NCBI RefSeq assembly: GCF_000986785.1
Contig: NZ_LAYY01000025.1
Location: forward strand, 1-56,151
Source of the DNA: Mesobacillus campisalis
GTDB lineage: Bacteria > Bacillota > Bacilli > Bacillales > Cytobacillaceae
Reading direction: 5' to 3'
Length of the DNA stretch: 56,151 nucleotides
Shown here: positions 11,351 to 21,130 of the stretch, in pieces
How the letters are laid out: every line of letters begins with the position of its first letter
Numbering within the stretch: position 1 is the first letter of the stretch
Position numbers and translations under genes: made by a program
Notes under the pieces: generated by a model
What the model was told of the DNA's origin: nothing
Seen by the model: only the letters and a program-made list of their open reading frames with translations
Databases searched by the model: none

Positions 11351-12127
11351 CTATTTTGCCAGATCAAGATTCCGCTCGTAAATAAGCTGCAATCCTTTTA
11401 AGGTCAAGTATGGGTCGACAATGTCAATTACGCTGGACTCTTCCGCAATGAGGCCTGCGAGCCCTCCCGTGGCAATCACAGTCGGGTCAGTGTCCCCTTT
11501 AGCTTTCATCCGTTTAACTATTCCCTCTACCTGCCCGACATATCCGTATAAAATTCCCGACTGCATGGCGGAAACGGTGTTGCGCCCGATAATGTCATCC
11601 GGCCGGGTAATTTCAATCCTCGGCAGCTTGGCTGCTATTGAGTATAGAGCCTCCGTGGAGATGCCGATGCCAGGCGCAATCGCACCGCCCATATACTGCT
11701 TCTTGTCATTTATATAGCAATAGGTGGTTGCCGTTCCGAAGTCAACAATGATCAGCGGACTGCCGTACTCATGGATGGCAGCCACCGCATTCACAATCCG
11801 GTCAGCACCTACCTCGCGTGGATTATCATACTTGATGTTCAAGCCTGTTTTGATTCCAGGACCGACAACCAATGGTTTTATATCAAAATATTTTTGGCAC
11901 ATTCTTTCAAGCGCAAACATGATCGGCGGCACTACCGAAGATATAATGATGCCATTAATGTCGGAGGAAGAAAGGCCGGCATGGTCAAACAAAGCTTTTA
12001 TCGTCATGCCGTATTCATCTTCACTTCGATTCCGGCTTGTCTCAATTCGCCAATGATGCTTTAGTTCATCCTGTTTATATACCCCTAATACGATATTCGT
12101 ATTGCCCACATCTATCACTAAAATCAA
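11351..12127 (-). CDS. coaX: Type III pantothenate kinase
   Basis: Phosphorylates pantothenate in the first step of CoA synthesis; the family is acetate-kinase-like and insensitive to CoA feedback. It has the N-terminal DVGNTN phosphate motif, GADRI, and [12 protein letters not shown]. The open frame begins with two GTG codons that have no Shine-Dalgarno. Homology and a GGTGA sequence 5 nt upstream favour the TTG at 12127, giving 258 aa, the same as I recall for B. subtilis. It is the first gene of the coaX-hslO-yacD unit. Confidence 0.95.
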   Translation of the reverse strand: MILVIDVGNTNIVLGVYKQDELKHHWRIETSRNRSEDEYGMTIKALFDHAGLSSSDINGIIISSVVPPIMFALERMCQKYFDIKPLVVGPGIKTGLNIKYDNPREVGADRIVNAVAAIHEYGSPLIIVDFGTATTYCYINDKKQYMGGAIAPGIGISTEALYSIAAKLPRIEITRPDDIIGRNTVSAMQSGILYGYVGQVEGIVKRMKAKGDTDPTVIATGGLAGLIAEESSVIDIVDPYLTLKGLQLIYERNLDLAK

Positions 12128-12174
12128 GTATCTCACCACTTTACGAAATTTTTCAGACAGAAAACACTGCCAAC

Positions 12175-12183
12175 ATCATACCA
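12175..12183 (-). promoter_or_regulatory. Extended -10 promoter for coaX
   Basis: TGGTATGAT is an extended -10 (TGn plus TATGAT at 12175-12180) about 50 nt ahead of the coaX start, with no good -35. It lies between the minisatellite and coaX. Confidence 0.4.
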
Positions 12184-12260
12184 TAATCTTCAAAAACCAA
12201 AAAGGAAAAGAGAAGGCGCCAGAGCTGGACATGGATGAAAAGCGCAGGGATGGCTCAATC

Positions 12261-12592
12261 GTTTTTATTGTCCGATTTCCTCGTTTTATTTGCCGTTCCC
12301 GCTCTTCTATTTACTGTTTTTGCACTTTTATTTGCCGTTTCCCAGGTCTTATTTGCCGATTTTCCCGATCTATTTGCCAGGGTACCTTTCTATTGTCCGA
12401 TTTTCCCGTTCTATTTGCCGGTTCACTGGTTCTACTTTCCCATTTTCCTGTTCTATTTGCCGATTCCGCTCTTCTATTTGCCGGTTTTCCTCTTCTATTT
12501 GCCGTTTCCCCGGTCCTATTTGCCAACTTTCCTGTTCTATTTGCCAGGCACCTTTCTATTGTCCGGTTTCCTCGTTCTATTTGCCAGTCGAT
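12261..12592. repeat. Degenerate 21-bp minisatellite, about 16 units, in the coaX-ftsH intergenic region
   Basis: The 529-bp coaX-ftsH gap is filled mainly by a tandem array with plus-strand consensus GTTCTATTTGCCGnTTTCC plus 2 bases. The TTCTATTTGCC core is best conserved, and two units are 20 bp long. The variant TTCTATTGTCC recurs near 12265, 12390 and 12556, hinting at duplication of blocks of units. Because the period is a multiple of three, the array reads as open frames on both strands (minus frame: ANRTGKL heptads), but these have no start signal and I treat them as spurious. It lies between the ftsH terminator and the coaX promoter, so it may not be transcribed. Function unknown. Confidence 0.9.
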
Positions 12593-12621
12593 TATAATTC
12601 CAGTAATCCAATGCCCAAACA

Positions 12622-12651
12622 GAAAAAAAGACGCCCTGTTAAGAGCGTCTC
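12622..12651 (-). terminator. Rho-independent terminator of ftsH
   Basis: The stem AGACGCTC/GGGCGTCT with a TTAACA loop is followed by seven T residues immediately after the ftsH stop. Confidence 0.85.
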
Positions 12652-12656
12652 TTTCG

Positions 12657-14627
12657 TTATTCTTTAGGCTTATCTTCGTTCGGAGTGTTTTCGGAAGCCT
12701 CTCCGGAGTTTTCAGCATTCTTCAGAGCTGTTTCATCCTTTTTGGAGTTGATGGTGACTTTGACGTCGTCTCCTGCATCGACAGTTACTGGCCCACTGCG
12801 GTCAGGAAGCTTGCCATGGTCTGCCAGGTGCCTGATTTGTTCCTCATCGAGGGTTTCTACCTCGAGGAGTGTATTGGCAATCAAGTCAAGCTTGTCACGA
12901 TGCTCTGTTAGGATTTGCTTCGCTCTTGCGTAACAGTCCTTGATGATACGCTGGATTTCCAAGTCGATTTCATATGCAATCGCATCGGAATAATTCTGTT
13001 CATTATGAAGGTCGCGGCCAAGGAAAACCTGCCCGCCCTGGGCCTGGCCAAACTGGAGCGGCCCAAGCTTGTCGCTCATTCCATACTCCGTTACCATCTT
13101 TCTCGCGATGCCTGTTGCTCTCTGGAAGTCGTTATGGGCGCCTGTACTTACCTCGCCAAAGACGATTTCTTCCGCGACGCGGCCGCCGAGGAGCCCGGTG
13201 ATCTTATCAAGAAGCTCTGGCTTCGTCATGAAATAACGATCTTCCTTTGGCAGCATAACCGCATACCCGCCAGCCTGGCCGCGAGGTACAATGGTTACCT
13301 TGTGGACAATGTCGGCCTCATCGAGCACAAGGCCGATGACGGTATGCCCTCCTTCGTGGAAAGCCACGATATTCCGTTCCTTCTTGGATATGACACGCGT
13401 CTTTTTGGCAGGTCCTGCAATGACGCGGTCTGTTGCTTCATCAATATCTTCCATCTCGATTTTCTTCTTGTTTTGGCGAGCCGCGACGAGGGCTGCTTCA
13501 TTAAGAAGGTTCTCGAGGTCGGCACCGGAGAAGCCTGGTGTCCGCTGTGCGATCGCCCTCATATTGACGGATTCGGACAAAGGCTTATTGCGTGCATGCA
13601 CTTTCAGAACCGCCTCACGTCCATTGACGTCCGGACGGTCAACCGTGATCTGGCGGTCAAAGCGGCCTGGGCGCAATAGCGCAGGGTCGAGGATATCAGG
13701 ACGGTTTGTTGCCGCCACAATGATTATTCCTTCGTTGGCTCCAAAGCCATCCATTTCAACAAGCAATTGGTTCAGCGTCTGTTCGCGTTCATCGTGTCCG
13801 CCGCCAAGGCCCGCACCACGCTGGCGTCCAACTGCATCAATTTCATCAATGAAAATAATACAAGGTGCATTCTTTTTCGCATTTTCAAACAAGTCACGAA
13901 CACGGGAAGCACCGACACCGACAAACATCTCGACGAAGTCGGAACCACTGATCGAGAAGAACGGTACGCCTGCCTCGCCGGCAACCGCACGGGCTAGCAA
14001 AGTCTTACCTGTACCCGGAGGCCCCACAAGGAGGATCCCCTTTGGTATCCTAGCACCAAGCTCCGCAAATTTGCGCGGGTCTTTCAGGAATTCCACTACT
14101 TCAACAAGTTCCTGCTTTTCTTCATCCGCACCCGCAACATCCTTGAAGCGGACTTTTTTCTTCTCGTCATTATACAGCTTGGCTTTGCTCTTGCCGAAGT
14201 TCATAACCCGGCTTCCGCCGCCCTGTGCCTGGTTTAACAGGAAGAAGAATAAAATGAAGATGATGATGAATGGAATGATGGAAGTAAAGAATGTTACCCA
14301 GCCGCTTGTTTCTTTCGCCGGCAGAACTTCAATATCCGCCTGTGCAGCCGCGTCCCTCAGTTCCGCCAGCTGCGCTTCGCTATTCCACACATAAGTCAAA
14401 AAGTATTTGCCCTCTTCGTAGCCTTCAAGCTGGCCTCTTATCTCGAACACTCCGCGTTCAGGCTGCAGAGTAAAGTTGTTAACGTTACCCTGTTCAAGCT
14501 CGCTGATGAATTCATCATACTTAATGTGCTCGGTAGGCTGATTGCTCCCATTAAAAAAGCTGACAACCCCTATAATGACTAAAAATATTAATAAATAAAA
14601 GATGGTGTTACGGAAAATCCGATTCAT
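12657..14627 (-). CDS. ftsH: ATP-dependent zinc metalloprotease FtsH
   Basis: A membrane-bound AAA+ protease that degrades membrane and regulatory proteins, and in B. subtilis is needed for efficient sporulation. The order is TM1 (about 8-25), an extracytoplasmic domain, TM2 (about 112-132), then AAA+ with Walker A GPPGTGKT (202-209), Walker B IIFIDE (about 267-272), the second region of homology [20 protein letters not shown], and the zinc site HEGGH (424-428). The 656-aa length is normal; the tail is acidic and low in complexity. GGAGG precedes the ATG. Confidence 0.98.
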   Translation of the reverse strand: MNRIFRNTIFYLLIFLVIIGVVSFFNGSNQPTEHIKYDEFISELEQGNVNNFTLQPERGVFEIRGQLEGYEEGKYFLTYVWNSEAQLAELRDAAAQADIEVLPAKETSGWVTFFTSIIPFIIIFILFFFLLNQAQGGGSRVMNFGKSKAKLYNDEKKKVRFKDVAGADEEKQELVEVVEFLKDPRKFAELGARIPKGILLVGPPGTGKTLLARAVAGEAGVPFFSISGSDFVEMFVGVGASRVRDLFENAKKNAPCIIFIDEIDAVGRQRGAGLGGGHDEREQTLNQLLVEMDGFGANEGIIIVAATNRPDILDPALLRPGRFDRQITVDRPDVNGREAVLKVHARNKPLSESVNMRAIAQRTPGFSGADLENLLNEAALVAARQNKKKIEMEDIDEATDRVIAGPAKKTRVISKKERNIVAFHEGGHTVIGLVLDEADIVHKVTIVPRGQAGGYAVMLPKEDRYFMTKPELLDKITGLLGGRVAEEIVFGEVSTGAHNDFQRATGIARKMVTEYGMSDKLGPLQFGQAQGGQVFLGRDLHNEQNYSDAIAYEIDLEIQRIIKDCYARAKQILTEHRDKLDLIANTLLEVETLDEEQIRHLADHGKLPDRSGPVTVDAGDDVKVTINSKKDETALKNAENSGEASENTPNEDKPKE

Positions 14628-14657
14628 CCCTTACCTCCTCCCACAGTAAAACAAACT

Positions 14658-14671
14658 ATACTAAATAGTAT
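14658..14671. promoter_or_regulatory. Perfect palindrome in the ftsH upstream region
   Basis: ATACTA-AA-TAGTAT is a perfect 6-2-6 inverted repeat about 30 bp ahead of ftsH. A weak sigma-A candidate overlaps it on the minus strand (TTGTGC, 18 bp, TACTAT). It could be an operator or chance in AT-rich sequence. Confidence 0.25.
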
Positions 14672-14759
14672 CATATGAAAATGCCGCTGCACAAGGAATT
14701 ACCCTTGTCAGAAACGTTGGTCCCACAAAGCTTCAGACCGTTTTCCAGTCCCGCTTCCC

Positions 14760-15305
14760 CTACTCGCCTTTTGTGTAGACTTCCGGCTTCAAAACGCCAA
14801 TATATGGAAGGTTCCGGTACTTTTCCGCATAGTCCAAGCCATACCCGACAACAAATTCATCCGGAACGATGAAACCGATATAATCTGCCTTAAGATCGGC
14901 CTTCCTTCCCGTCGGTTTGTCCAGAAGTGTGACAATTTTAATGGACTTCGCTTTTCGATAACGGAAAAGTTCGACAAGATAGCTTAAAGTCAATCCACTG
15001 TCGATAATGTCTTCAATAATCAGAATGTCCCTGCCCTCAACGGAAGTATCAAGATCTTTCAGGATTTTCACTTCACCTGATGATACAGTCGAGTTTCCAT
15101 AGCTGGAGACATCCATGAAATCCATTTCCAAATAGGTATCCATTCTCTTCAACAGATCCCCCATGAATGGCATTGCCCCTTTCAGGACGCCAATCGCGAG
15201 AGGAAAGCGGTCTTTATATTCTTCTGTTAGTGTAGCGCCGAGCTCCTTTATTTTTTCCTGAAGTTCAGCTTCTGTTATCAATACTTTTTCAATATCCTGT
15301 TTCAT
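14760..15305 (-). CDS. hpt: Hypoxanthine-guanine phosphoribosyltransferase
   Basis: Salvages hypoxanthine and guanine with PRPP to IMP and GMP. The 181-aa protein has the type I PRTase PRPP loop [17 protein letters not shown], the flexible-loop region [13 protein letters not shown], and the base-binding [21 protein letters not shown]. It lies 22 bp after tilS and is probably co-transcribed with it, as hprT is in B. subtilis. I see no terminator between hpt and ftsH, so read-through into ftsH is possible. Confidence 0.96.
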   Translation of the reverse strand: MKQDIEKVLITEAELQEKIKELGATLTEEYKDRFPLAIGVLKGAMPFMGDLLKRMDTYLEMDFMDVSSYGNSTVSSGEVKILKDLDTSVEGRDILIIEDIIDSGLTLSYLVELFRYRKAKSIKIVTLLDKPTGRKADLKADYIGFIVPDEFVVGYGLDYAEKYRNLPYIGVLKPEVYTKGE

Positions 15306-15327
15306 GGTCTGTGCCCCCTGGAAGAAT

Positions 15328-16710
15328 TCATTGCCTGTATATAAGCTTTATTACTTCCTCTGTTTCTGCCCCGTCAGGTAGATGGCTTGACTTCTTCAAG
15401 CCTGGCAGCCAGAGGATGCGGCCATTGCGGTCTGTCACCACCGGCCAGCGGTCCCTTTCGGAAACCGGGATTTTTTTATCAATAAAAATATCCTTTAACT
15501 TCTTTGTACCTGCCATCCCTTTTAACGTCATCCGATCCCCCGGCTTCCTTGTCCTGACGATAAGCGGAAAGCCGGTTTCCCTGACATCAACCAGAAACGA
15601 GCCGGTGTCCACGGGATCAAATGGTTCTGACTGCCAAAAAGCCTCAATCCGGCCTCCGCCTGGCAGCTGCACCAAACCCGGACCATGAAGCTCCACGTAA
15701 AATGGCTTCCACTCTGCAGGATGGAGCTGAAAAAAGCAATTTCCATACGAGCGGGTGATTTTCAAACCATTTGGAAAGTCAAGCGTACCGGAAGGGTGGG
15801 GATTGCGTATGATTGAAAAGATGCTTTCAATATGTACAGCGGAAAGAGAAGAAGGGTGTTCTTCATAGAGATAGTTTAATATTAGTTTAATCCCTCTTCT
15901 TTGTAAAGGCATTGGCATCTCTAGAAAAGGACCAATATCCAGCGTTACTTCTTCCTCTGTTTTCTTCATTACTTTATTCATTTTGGCCCCAGTTAATTCA
16001 GCAAGATAATGTTCATCGCTTTCCAATTCTTCACTAAAACGCTGAAAATGCTCATGGACCAGCGGGTTTTCCTGATGCAAAAACGGAAGGACGGACCCCC
16101 GGAAACGATTGCGGCTGTATACCTCTTTCATATTGCTCGGATCCCTGCGCGGTTCAAGCTGGTGAAGCTCACAATACTCCTCAATCTCCTTGCGGGAAAG
16201 GCATAAAAATGGGCGGAAAATCATCCCCTTGCCAAGCTTCCGTGTAAACGGGATGCCGGCCCTCGCCTTCCCTGTACTGCCGCGCGTCAGCCTCATCAGC
16301 ACGGTTTCAATCTGATCATCGCCATGATGTCCCAGCGCAAGGCATTGGAGGTCATGTTTTATGATCATCTCTTCGAAGAAGCTGTATCTCCTCTCCCGGG
16401 CAGCCAGCTGGGGATTCTTCCCCGTCTCCTTGATGTAACGGGGAACATTCGAACGAAACATTTCAAAAGGAATGTTTCGTTCTTGACAGAAATTCTGGAC
16501 AAACAACGCTTCCTGGTAGGACTCTTCCCCCCGGAACATATGGTCCATATGGAGGGCCATAAGGTGCAGGTCAAAATGTTCCTGCCATTCCCACAGGAAA
16601 TGCAACAGAGCGAGGGAATCCGGCCCCCCAGAAACTCCTACAGCTATTCTTTTCCCTTTAAGCGGAAAAGAATGCCTCTCCAGAAAAGACTTTACTTTTT
16701 GTTCAATCAT
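15328..16710 (-). CDS. tilS: tRNA(Ile)-lysidine synthetase
   Basis: Converts C34 of the CAU anticodon of tRNA-Ile2 to lysidine so that it reads AUA. The 460-aa protein has the N-type ATP pyrophosphatase P-loop [16 protein letters not shown] at about residue 24, followed by the linker and C-terminal TilS domains; [21 protein letters not shown] is also characteristic. AAGGAAG precedes the ATG. The order tilS-hpt-ftsH is as in B. subtilis, where this cluster is essential. Confidence 0.95.
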   Translation of the reverse strand: MIEQKVKSFLERHSFPLKGKRIAVGVSGGPDSLALLHFLWEWQEHFDLHLMALHMDHMFRGEESYQEALFVQNFCQERNIPFEMFRSNVPRYIKETGKNPQLAARERRYSFFEEMIIKHDLQCLALGHHGDDQIETVLMRLTRGSTGKARAGIPFTRKLGKGMIFRPFLCLSRKEIEEYCELHQLEPRRDPSNMKEVYSRNRFRGSVLPFLHQENPLVHEHFQRFSEELESDEHYLAELTGAKMNKVMKKTEEEVTLDIGPFLEMPMPLQRRGIKLILNYLYEEHPSSLSAVHIESIFSIIRNPHPSGTLDFPNGLKITRSYGNCFFQLHPAEWKPFYVELHGPGLVQLPGGGRIEAFWQSEPFDPVDTGSFLVDVRETGFPLIVRTRKPGDRMTLKGMAGTKKLKDIFIDKKIPVSERDRWPVVTDRNGRILWLPGLKKSSHLPDGAETEEVIKLIYRQ

Positions 16711-16743
16711 TTTTTTGCTCTTCCTTCTGCAGATGATATCCCT

Positions 16744-16774
16744 ATTATACGGACAATCTTGCGGATGGTTTCAA
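16744..16774 (-). promoter_or_regulatory. Candidate sigma-A promoter for tilS
   Basis: TTGAAA (16769-16774) and a perfect TATAAT (16744-16749) stand 19 bp apart, a slightly long spacer, about 35 nt before tilS. Confidence 0.4.
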
Positions 16775-16778
16775 CTAT

Positions 16779-17744
16779 TTAAAGGATTTGGACATAAATA
16801 TAAAAAAAATAGAGCATGGAAATAACAGCAATAATTAAAAGTGTTTCCCCAAAACCGCCGCTCTTTTTCTGTTGGCTGGCAGCACCCCTTGCTGTCCTTG
16901 TAGCCGCCCTTTTGGAATCGGCTGCCGCCCTTTTTTTCCTGGCGGGCTGAAGGACCTGCAGGATGCTGCTTCTCATTTCCGAAGCTGACTGATAGCGTCC
17001 GGTCAAGGCCCCTTCAATCACAACAGCATACTTGGCCAATTCGCTTTGCCTCACAAGCGGCATCAGCTGGTCTGTCCCTCCCCCTTTTTTGGCAAACCGC
17101 TTTGGATAGGCTGTATTGATCATCACCATGGCGACCGCAAACAGGTCATAGGTTTCATCGGCCTTCCTGGAGCCCATGCCCCAATAGCCCCTGTCAAAAA
17201 ACTCGGTGAACTCCTTTATTGCCCTCCCCTTTAAAGTGGTTCCTCCCACGTCAATGCAGCGGACTCTTGGAGGGGGGCCGGTCACAATCAAATTCTCAGG
17301 CTTTAAGTCACCAAAGACCCAGCCATTCCTATGTATACCCTCCAAGTCGGATAATAGCTGCAAGATAAGCACCCCCAGCCAATCGTGGCCTTTCTGCTGA
17401 ATGAAAGAAAGCAGGTCGGGACCTTTAATAAATTCCATTACATAAAAGCTCGTCTGTCCCCCGCCTTGCTCCCAATCGTCTACATCCAGCAAAGAAGGCC
17501 CAAGGGCAGATCCCTGGACCTTGGTAAAAGATTTTAAAACATTCACTTCCGATGTGACGGAAGAAGCATTGTCGCTCATTTTCAGTGCAGCCTGTCCGTC
17601 TGCTGTCCGAACGAGATAAACGACTCCATTTGCTCCATAGCCAAGCTGTTTGATGACCGTATAATGCTGGCCATGCCATTTTCCGCGAATGGCTGTTCCC
17701 TGGGCGAGGTTACACAGACTCTTCAAAGAATGATTCATCATCAC
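16779..17744 (-). CDS. yabT: YabT-like Hanks-type serine/threonine kinase with C-terminal membrane anchor
   Basis: A eukaryotic-like protein kinase of about 321 aa. The glycine loop LGYGANGVVYLV (about 34-45), catalytic Lys55 in QAALK, the catalytic loop GDLKPEN (Asp146, Lys148, Asn151) and IDVGG in place of DFG (Asp165) are visible. A basic, Ala-rich linker (about 265-290) leads to one C-terminal TM segment (about 300-318), and there is no extracellular sensor domain. B. subtilis YabT is a sporulation kinase reported to be DNA-activated and to act on RecA; the basic linker fits DNA binding. The GTG start overlaps yabS by about 35 bp, and the sigma-F candidate upstream of yabS would drive both. 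Confidence 0.92.
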   Translation of the reverse strand: MMMNHSLKSLCNLAQGTAIRGKWHGQHYTVIKQLGYGANGVVYLVRTADGQAALKMSDNASSVTSEVNVLKSFTKVQGSALGPSLLDVDDWEQGGGQTSFYVMEFIKGPDLLSFIQQKGHDWLGVLILQLLSDLEGIHRNGWVFGDLKPENLIVTGPPPRVRCIDVGGTTLKGRAIKEFTEFFDRGYWGMGSRKADETYDLFAVAMVMINTAYPKRFAKKGGGTDQLMPLVRQSELAKYAVVIEGALTGRYQSASEMRSSILQVLQPARKKRAAADSKRAATRTARGAASQQKKSGGFGETLLIIAVISMLYFFYIYVQIL

Positions 17745-18447
17745 GGGAAAGCAGGCTCCTTAACGATCGTTTTTTCTCGAAATAACTGATAGCTTCCCTA
17801 ATCGCCGGTCCTGTAGGCGTAATGCCGCCGACAGCCAGCTTAGAAAAAACAGAGGAGAGAGATTCAAGCCTTGGCGTCCAGTCAAGCAGCTTCTCGACTT
17901 CCTCGCGTTTCCCAGGAAAGGCAAACACTGAAAATCGGTTATCGCCACTGCGGGCATTCAGGCTTAAACTTAAATCAAGCAATGCCTCCTTGACGGTTGG
18001 CAGCTTGTGTTTCATGCTTGCACTTGTATCGACGAGGACAAGCACTTCAAGCTGCACCGTTTCTCCCAGTTCCTCCACCACTTCCATGATTTCACCGCGT
18101 TTTTCTGGCGGCAGGTCTTCCATCGTCCCTGTCCCGCCCAAAATTTGCTTGAGCTCGCGGTTCACCACACCTTGCAAGGTCTGCGTCATCGCTTTCCTGG
18201 TCACCATCTGGACCGTCTGTGACAGCTGCTGGGCATAAACAATCTGACTGACTCCGCCTCCAGCCATTGCAATTCCATCAATTTCCTTTAGTCCCTGGTC
18301 ATCGATGACATCCTCTTCCATAACTCCTATGACATTAATGGTAATACCCTGCTCTTTTGCGAGGGCAGCCATTGCAATCGGATCTTCACCCTGATTGGAG
18401 CAGCCGTCCGTGATCAGCAATACTTGTTTTAAAGTCCCCGTTTTCAT
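17710..18447 (-). CDS. yabS: YabS-like von Willebrand factor A domain protein
   Basis: A protein of about 245 aa with a metal-binding vWA fold: MIDAS motifs DTSASM and the TPTGPA threonine loop in the C-terminal half. The N-terminal third (QVLLITDGCSNQGEDP, then INVIGVMEEDV) looks like a second vWA-type alpha/beta segment. Homology and a GGAGG 8 nt upstream place the start at ATG 18447 rather than 15 nt earlier. It is paired with the kinase yabT. Its molecular role is unknown to me; vWA proteins often scaffold protein-protein contacts. Confidence 0.88.
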   Translation of the reverse strand: MKTGTLKQVLLITDGCSNQGEDPIAMAALAKEQGITINVIGVMEEDVIDDQGLKEIDGIAMAGGGVSQIVYAQQLSQTVQMVTRKAMTQTLQGVVNRELKQILGGTGTMEDLPPEKRGEIMEVVEELGETVQLEVLVLVDTSASMKHKLPTVKEALLDLSLSLNARSGDNRFSVFAFPGKREEVEKLLDWTPRLESLSSVFSKLAVGGITPTGPAIREAISYFEKKRSLRSLLSRDDESFFEESV

Positions 18448-18478
18448 AGAATCTCCCTCCAAGTCCTAATTTTGTTAC

Positions 18479-18508
18479 CATTTTTGACCTGGAGGAGAAT
18501 AAATATAC
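18479..18508 (-). promoter_or_regulatory. Sigma-F promoter of yabS-yabT
   Basis: The -35 GTATA (18504-18508) matches GYATA exactly. After 15 bp the -10 GTCAAAAATG (18479-18488) matches GGNNANAHTR at all fixed positions but one. This predicts forespore-specific expression early in sporulation. Confidence 0.6.
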
Positions 18509-18529
18509 TTTTTGCACATAAAATAAACG

Positions 18530-20989
18530 TTATGCCTGCTTTTGTACCGGGATGGAGGCCCACTTTGGAATATTGTGATTGATTTTCGCGACCACCACGG
18601 TCATGTCATCTTCAATCAGCCCTGAGCGCGAACGGATCACTTCTTCCATAATCAAGTCGGCTACAGCCTGTGGGTCATCGGTCTGCAATTCATGAATTTT
18701 GCGTTTCATCCATACATCATAGTTTTCCACATGTTTAGGCCCTTCAAAAACGCCATCGCTCATCATGACCAAGAGGTCCCCCGCCTTCAGCTGTTCACTT
18801 ACGACATCCACTTCGAATTCCTGGAGGATTCCCATTGGCAGATTGCTGGCCTGGATTTTATGAACCTTGTTTCCGCGCTTGATAAAGCTTGGCGTTGAGC
18901 CGATCTTCAGGAAACGAGTGGAAGCATTCTGGAGATCTATCATTGCCAAATCTAGCGTCGAGAAAATCTCATCGGTTGTTCTTAATGAAAGAATGCTGTT
19001 AACCGATTTGATGGCCACCTTTTCTTCAATCCCGGATTGAAGGATCTGCTGAAGCAGCAGCAAAGTTTCCTGGCTTTCCGAATGGGCCCGTTCGCCATTG
19101 CCCATCCCGTCACTGATCGCAATCGCAAACTTTCCTCCTCCCAGTTCAATAGTTGAATAGCTGTCCCCGGAAACAAGGTCGCCGTCTTTGGCTGCATGGG
19201 CCACGCCTGTCATCACAACGTAAGCCTTGGCTGACCTGAAAGTCGCATGGCAGAATCCATTCGGAAAAGATGCACACTCTTCGGAACTGACCACAATTGT
19301 CTCACCTAGTATGTCTGAAAGCATTGGAGCGATGATTTTTTCGCATTCACCGTGGCCGCGGCAATATGGGATCGTCATATCGATATCCACATTTCCCTGT
19401 TCAAGGCTATAAATTTCGACATGTTCAATCTGGAGTCCGAAATCCTGAATGGCTGATAAAATCTGGTCCTCCTGCTTATGATGGTTTTCACGCTCCCGCT
19501 GTATCTCTTTCGCGAAGTCTTCCATAACCTCGGAAACTCCAAGAAGCTGGTCGGCCACCAGTTTCCGGCTCTCCTGTACCTGCTTTTTGAGCTTGCGGTT
19601 TGCCTGGTAAAAAGTTAGTTGCTGCTGCATGATCTCAAGGACTTTTTTCGACCGGGTGCAATGCTTGTCCCACTCCCTCGTAAGCCGGGGAGACACCGTT
19701 CCCCCCTGCCCGTCCATTTCATGCATAATGTCACGCATATAGTCATAGGTTGTATTAAAGTTCCTTGCCCAGCAATGATCCTTTTTAAAGCATGTTTGGC
19801 ATGTCTTTTCGGTCACATTGCTTAAAAAATAATCAAGCTCGCGGTCCGCATCTTCCCCATCCGTATGGGCCTCCATAGTCGAAAAACTTTTGGATAATGC
19901 CTGAAAGACATTGGAGAATTGCGAAACCCTGCGGGCCGTGACATCCCGGATCTTCCTCATATATTGCTGCTGTTCAGCCGAATACTCGGGCGTGCCCGGA
20001 ATATGTTTCGCAATCCTTGAAGTCAATGAATTTGGGGTCAGCAAAAAGAGCAGGATGGCAGCAGCAGATTCCAGAACCGACTTGTTCAGGGTACCACCGG
20101 CTTCCCCATACATGCCAATCAGTAAAGTGGCAATCATCAAACCGAGTGCGACACCAAGCTTTTTCCCTTCCTTCAATAACCCTCCTAGCAAGCCTGCAAA
20201 CGCCAGAAGGCTCATATGGTAAAAACTCGACACACTGGCCAGGCTGAAAATCAGGCCGGTTACGACCCCGACTGTGGAGCCGACCGTAGCCCCAGCTACA
20301 AACGAAAACACAAGCACCAGATAACGGGCCAATGTGTGCTCCACCGATAAGTCATAGACCGTCCAGCCAATGGTGCCGGTCATCACAGATGCCAGCATGA
20401 TGATCAAACAGACAATTTCCTCCGTCTTTAAGGAAGGCTTCCGTTTCCCGGCTGTCAAAAGCGGGATTCCCTGCAGGAAGATAAACGTCAAAATCAGGCC
20501 CAACCCTGCTTCAATCCCTGCCATGGCACTTTCATAGACAGTCATGTTCCCGCTTGTCACCAGGATTTTCAGCATCTTACCTGTCAAAATAGTGATAAAT
20601 ACAAGGAAGGGAAGGCTTGTCAGTTCATTATTTAGATATTTAGACGTCAGGCGATAGAGCAGGAGAAACAAAAAAATGGATCCAAGAGTAAACGCCGCTT
20701 CCACGAGTCCCAATGTTGCAGCGCCGGCTACTAGTCCAATGAGGGCAATGGGGGCTCGGTCCTTTCGGATATAATAAACAGCGGCGAAGAAGGGGAGGCT
20801 GAATGGAGTCAGCTGCGCGAGGATCAATGCCCTGCCAAGCAGGAACCCAATAATTAGAAAAAGATATCCCTTCTTCAGAAAGACACTTTCGATTTTCATC
20901 TGCAGTCTGGCACCGAAACCGGATAGGTCAAACTTTGGCTTTATAACCTCTCTTATCGGCTCAACGATATTCCTTTCCGCATTTTGCAT
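18530..20989 (-). CDS. spoIIE: Stage II sporulation protein E (SpoIIE phosphatase)
   Basis: A membrane PP2C phosphatase that dephosphorylates SpoIIAA to release sigma-F, and interacts with FtsZ at the polar septum. The N-terminal third holds about ten hydrophobic segments, a central region follows, and a C-terminal PP2C domain shows GDSYSTIEL, ISDGMGNGE and DDMTVVV metal-ligand motifs. ATG 20989 has GGGAG nearby and gives 819 aa; earlier in-frame starts lack a Shine-Dalgarno. The upstream promoter has the 21-bp spacing characteristic of Spo0A-activated sigma-A promoters. Confidence 0.97.
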   Translation of the reverse strand: MQNAERNIVEPIREVIKPKFDLSGFGARLQMKIESVFLKKGYLFLIIGFLLGRALILAQLTPFSLPFFAAVYYIRKDRAPIALIGLVAGAATLGLVEAAFTLGSIFLFLLLYRLTSKYLNNELTSLPFLVFITILTGKMLKILVTSGNMTVYESAMAGIEAGLGLILTFIFLQGIPLLTAGKRKPSLKTEEIVCLIIMLASVMTGTIGWTVYDLSVEHTLARYLVLVFSFVAGATVGSTVGVVTGLIFSLASVSSFYHMSLLAFAGLLGGLLKEGKKLGVALGLMIATLLIGMYGEAGGTLNKSVLESAAAILLFLLTPNSLTSRIAKHIPGTPEYSAEQQQYMRKIRDVTARRVSQFSNVFQALSKSFSTMEAHTDGEDADRELDYFLSNVTEKTCQTCFKKDHCWARNFNTTYDYMRDIMHEMDGQGGTVSPRLTREWDKHCTRSKKVLEIMQQQLTFYQANRKLKKQVQESRKLVADQLLGVSEVMEDFAKEIQRERENHHKQEDQILSAIQDFGLQIEHVEIYSLEQGNVDIDMTIPYCRGHGECEKIIAPMLSDILGETIVVSSEECASFPNGFCHATFRSAKAYVVMTGVAHAAKDGDLVSGDSYSTIELGGGKFAIAISDGMGNGERAHSESQETLLLLQQILQSGIEEKVAIKSVNSILSLRTTDEIFSTLDLAMIDLQNASTRFLKIGSTPSFIKRGNKVHKIQASNLPMGILQEFEVDVVSEQLKAGDLLVMMSDGVFEGPKHVENYDVWMKRKIHELQTDDPQAVADLIMEEVIRSRSGLIEDDMTVVVAKINHNIPKWASIPVQKQA

Positions 20990-21023
20990 TTGATCCACTC
21001 CCTGCATTTTTTCGTTATTTTTC

Positions 21024-21056
21024 ATTATAAAAGACAAATTATCAGAATTTTGTCAA
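21024..21056 (-). promoter_or_regulatory. spoIIE promoter (sigma-A elements, 21-bp spacer, Spo0A-dependent type)
   Basis: Perfect -35 TTGACA (21051-21056) and -10 TATAAT (21024-21029) are separated by 21 bp. A spacer this long blocks normal sigma-A use and is the known hallmark of spoIIE and spoIIG promoters, which need Spo0A-P. The -35 also overlaps a near-consensus 0A box on the plus strand (TGTCAAA). Confidence 0.75.
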
Positions 21057-21082
21057 AAATAAGGACAAGTCATTCACTTTCG

Positions 21083-21089
21083 TTCGACT
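21083..21089 (-). promoter_or_regulatory. Candidate Spo0A box upstream of spoIIE
   Basis: The minus strand reads AGTCGAA, one mismatch from the 0A box TGTCGAA, about 65-70 bp upstream of the predicted start. A second degenerate candidate (TGTCCCGACA) lies at 21102-21111. Confidence 0.45.
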
Positions 21090-21130
21090 GTTTCCCAGCT
21101 TTGTCCCGACAAATTTCTTTGTAATTCTTA

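Noticed and set aside
12261-12592. CRISPR array
   Set aside because: The units are contiguous 21-bp degenerate repeats without 30-40 bp unique spacers, and no cas gene is present.
12235-12718. Overlapping open frames on both strands across the coaX-ftsH gap, with heptads such as ANRTGKL
   Set aside because: They arise because the 21-bp repeat period is a multiple of three. They lack Shine-Dalgarno sequences, run through the ftsH terminator, and are open in several frames at once.
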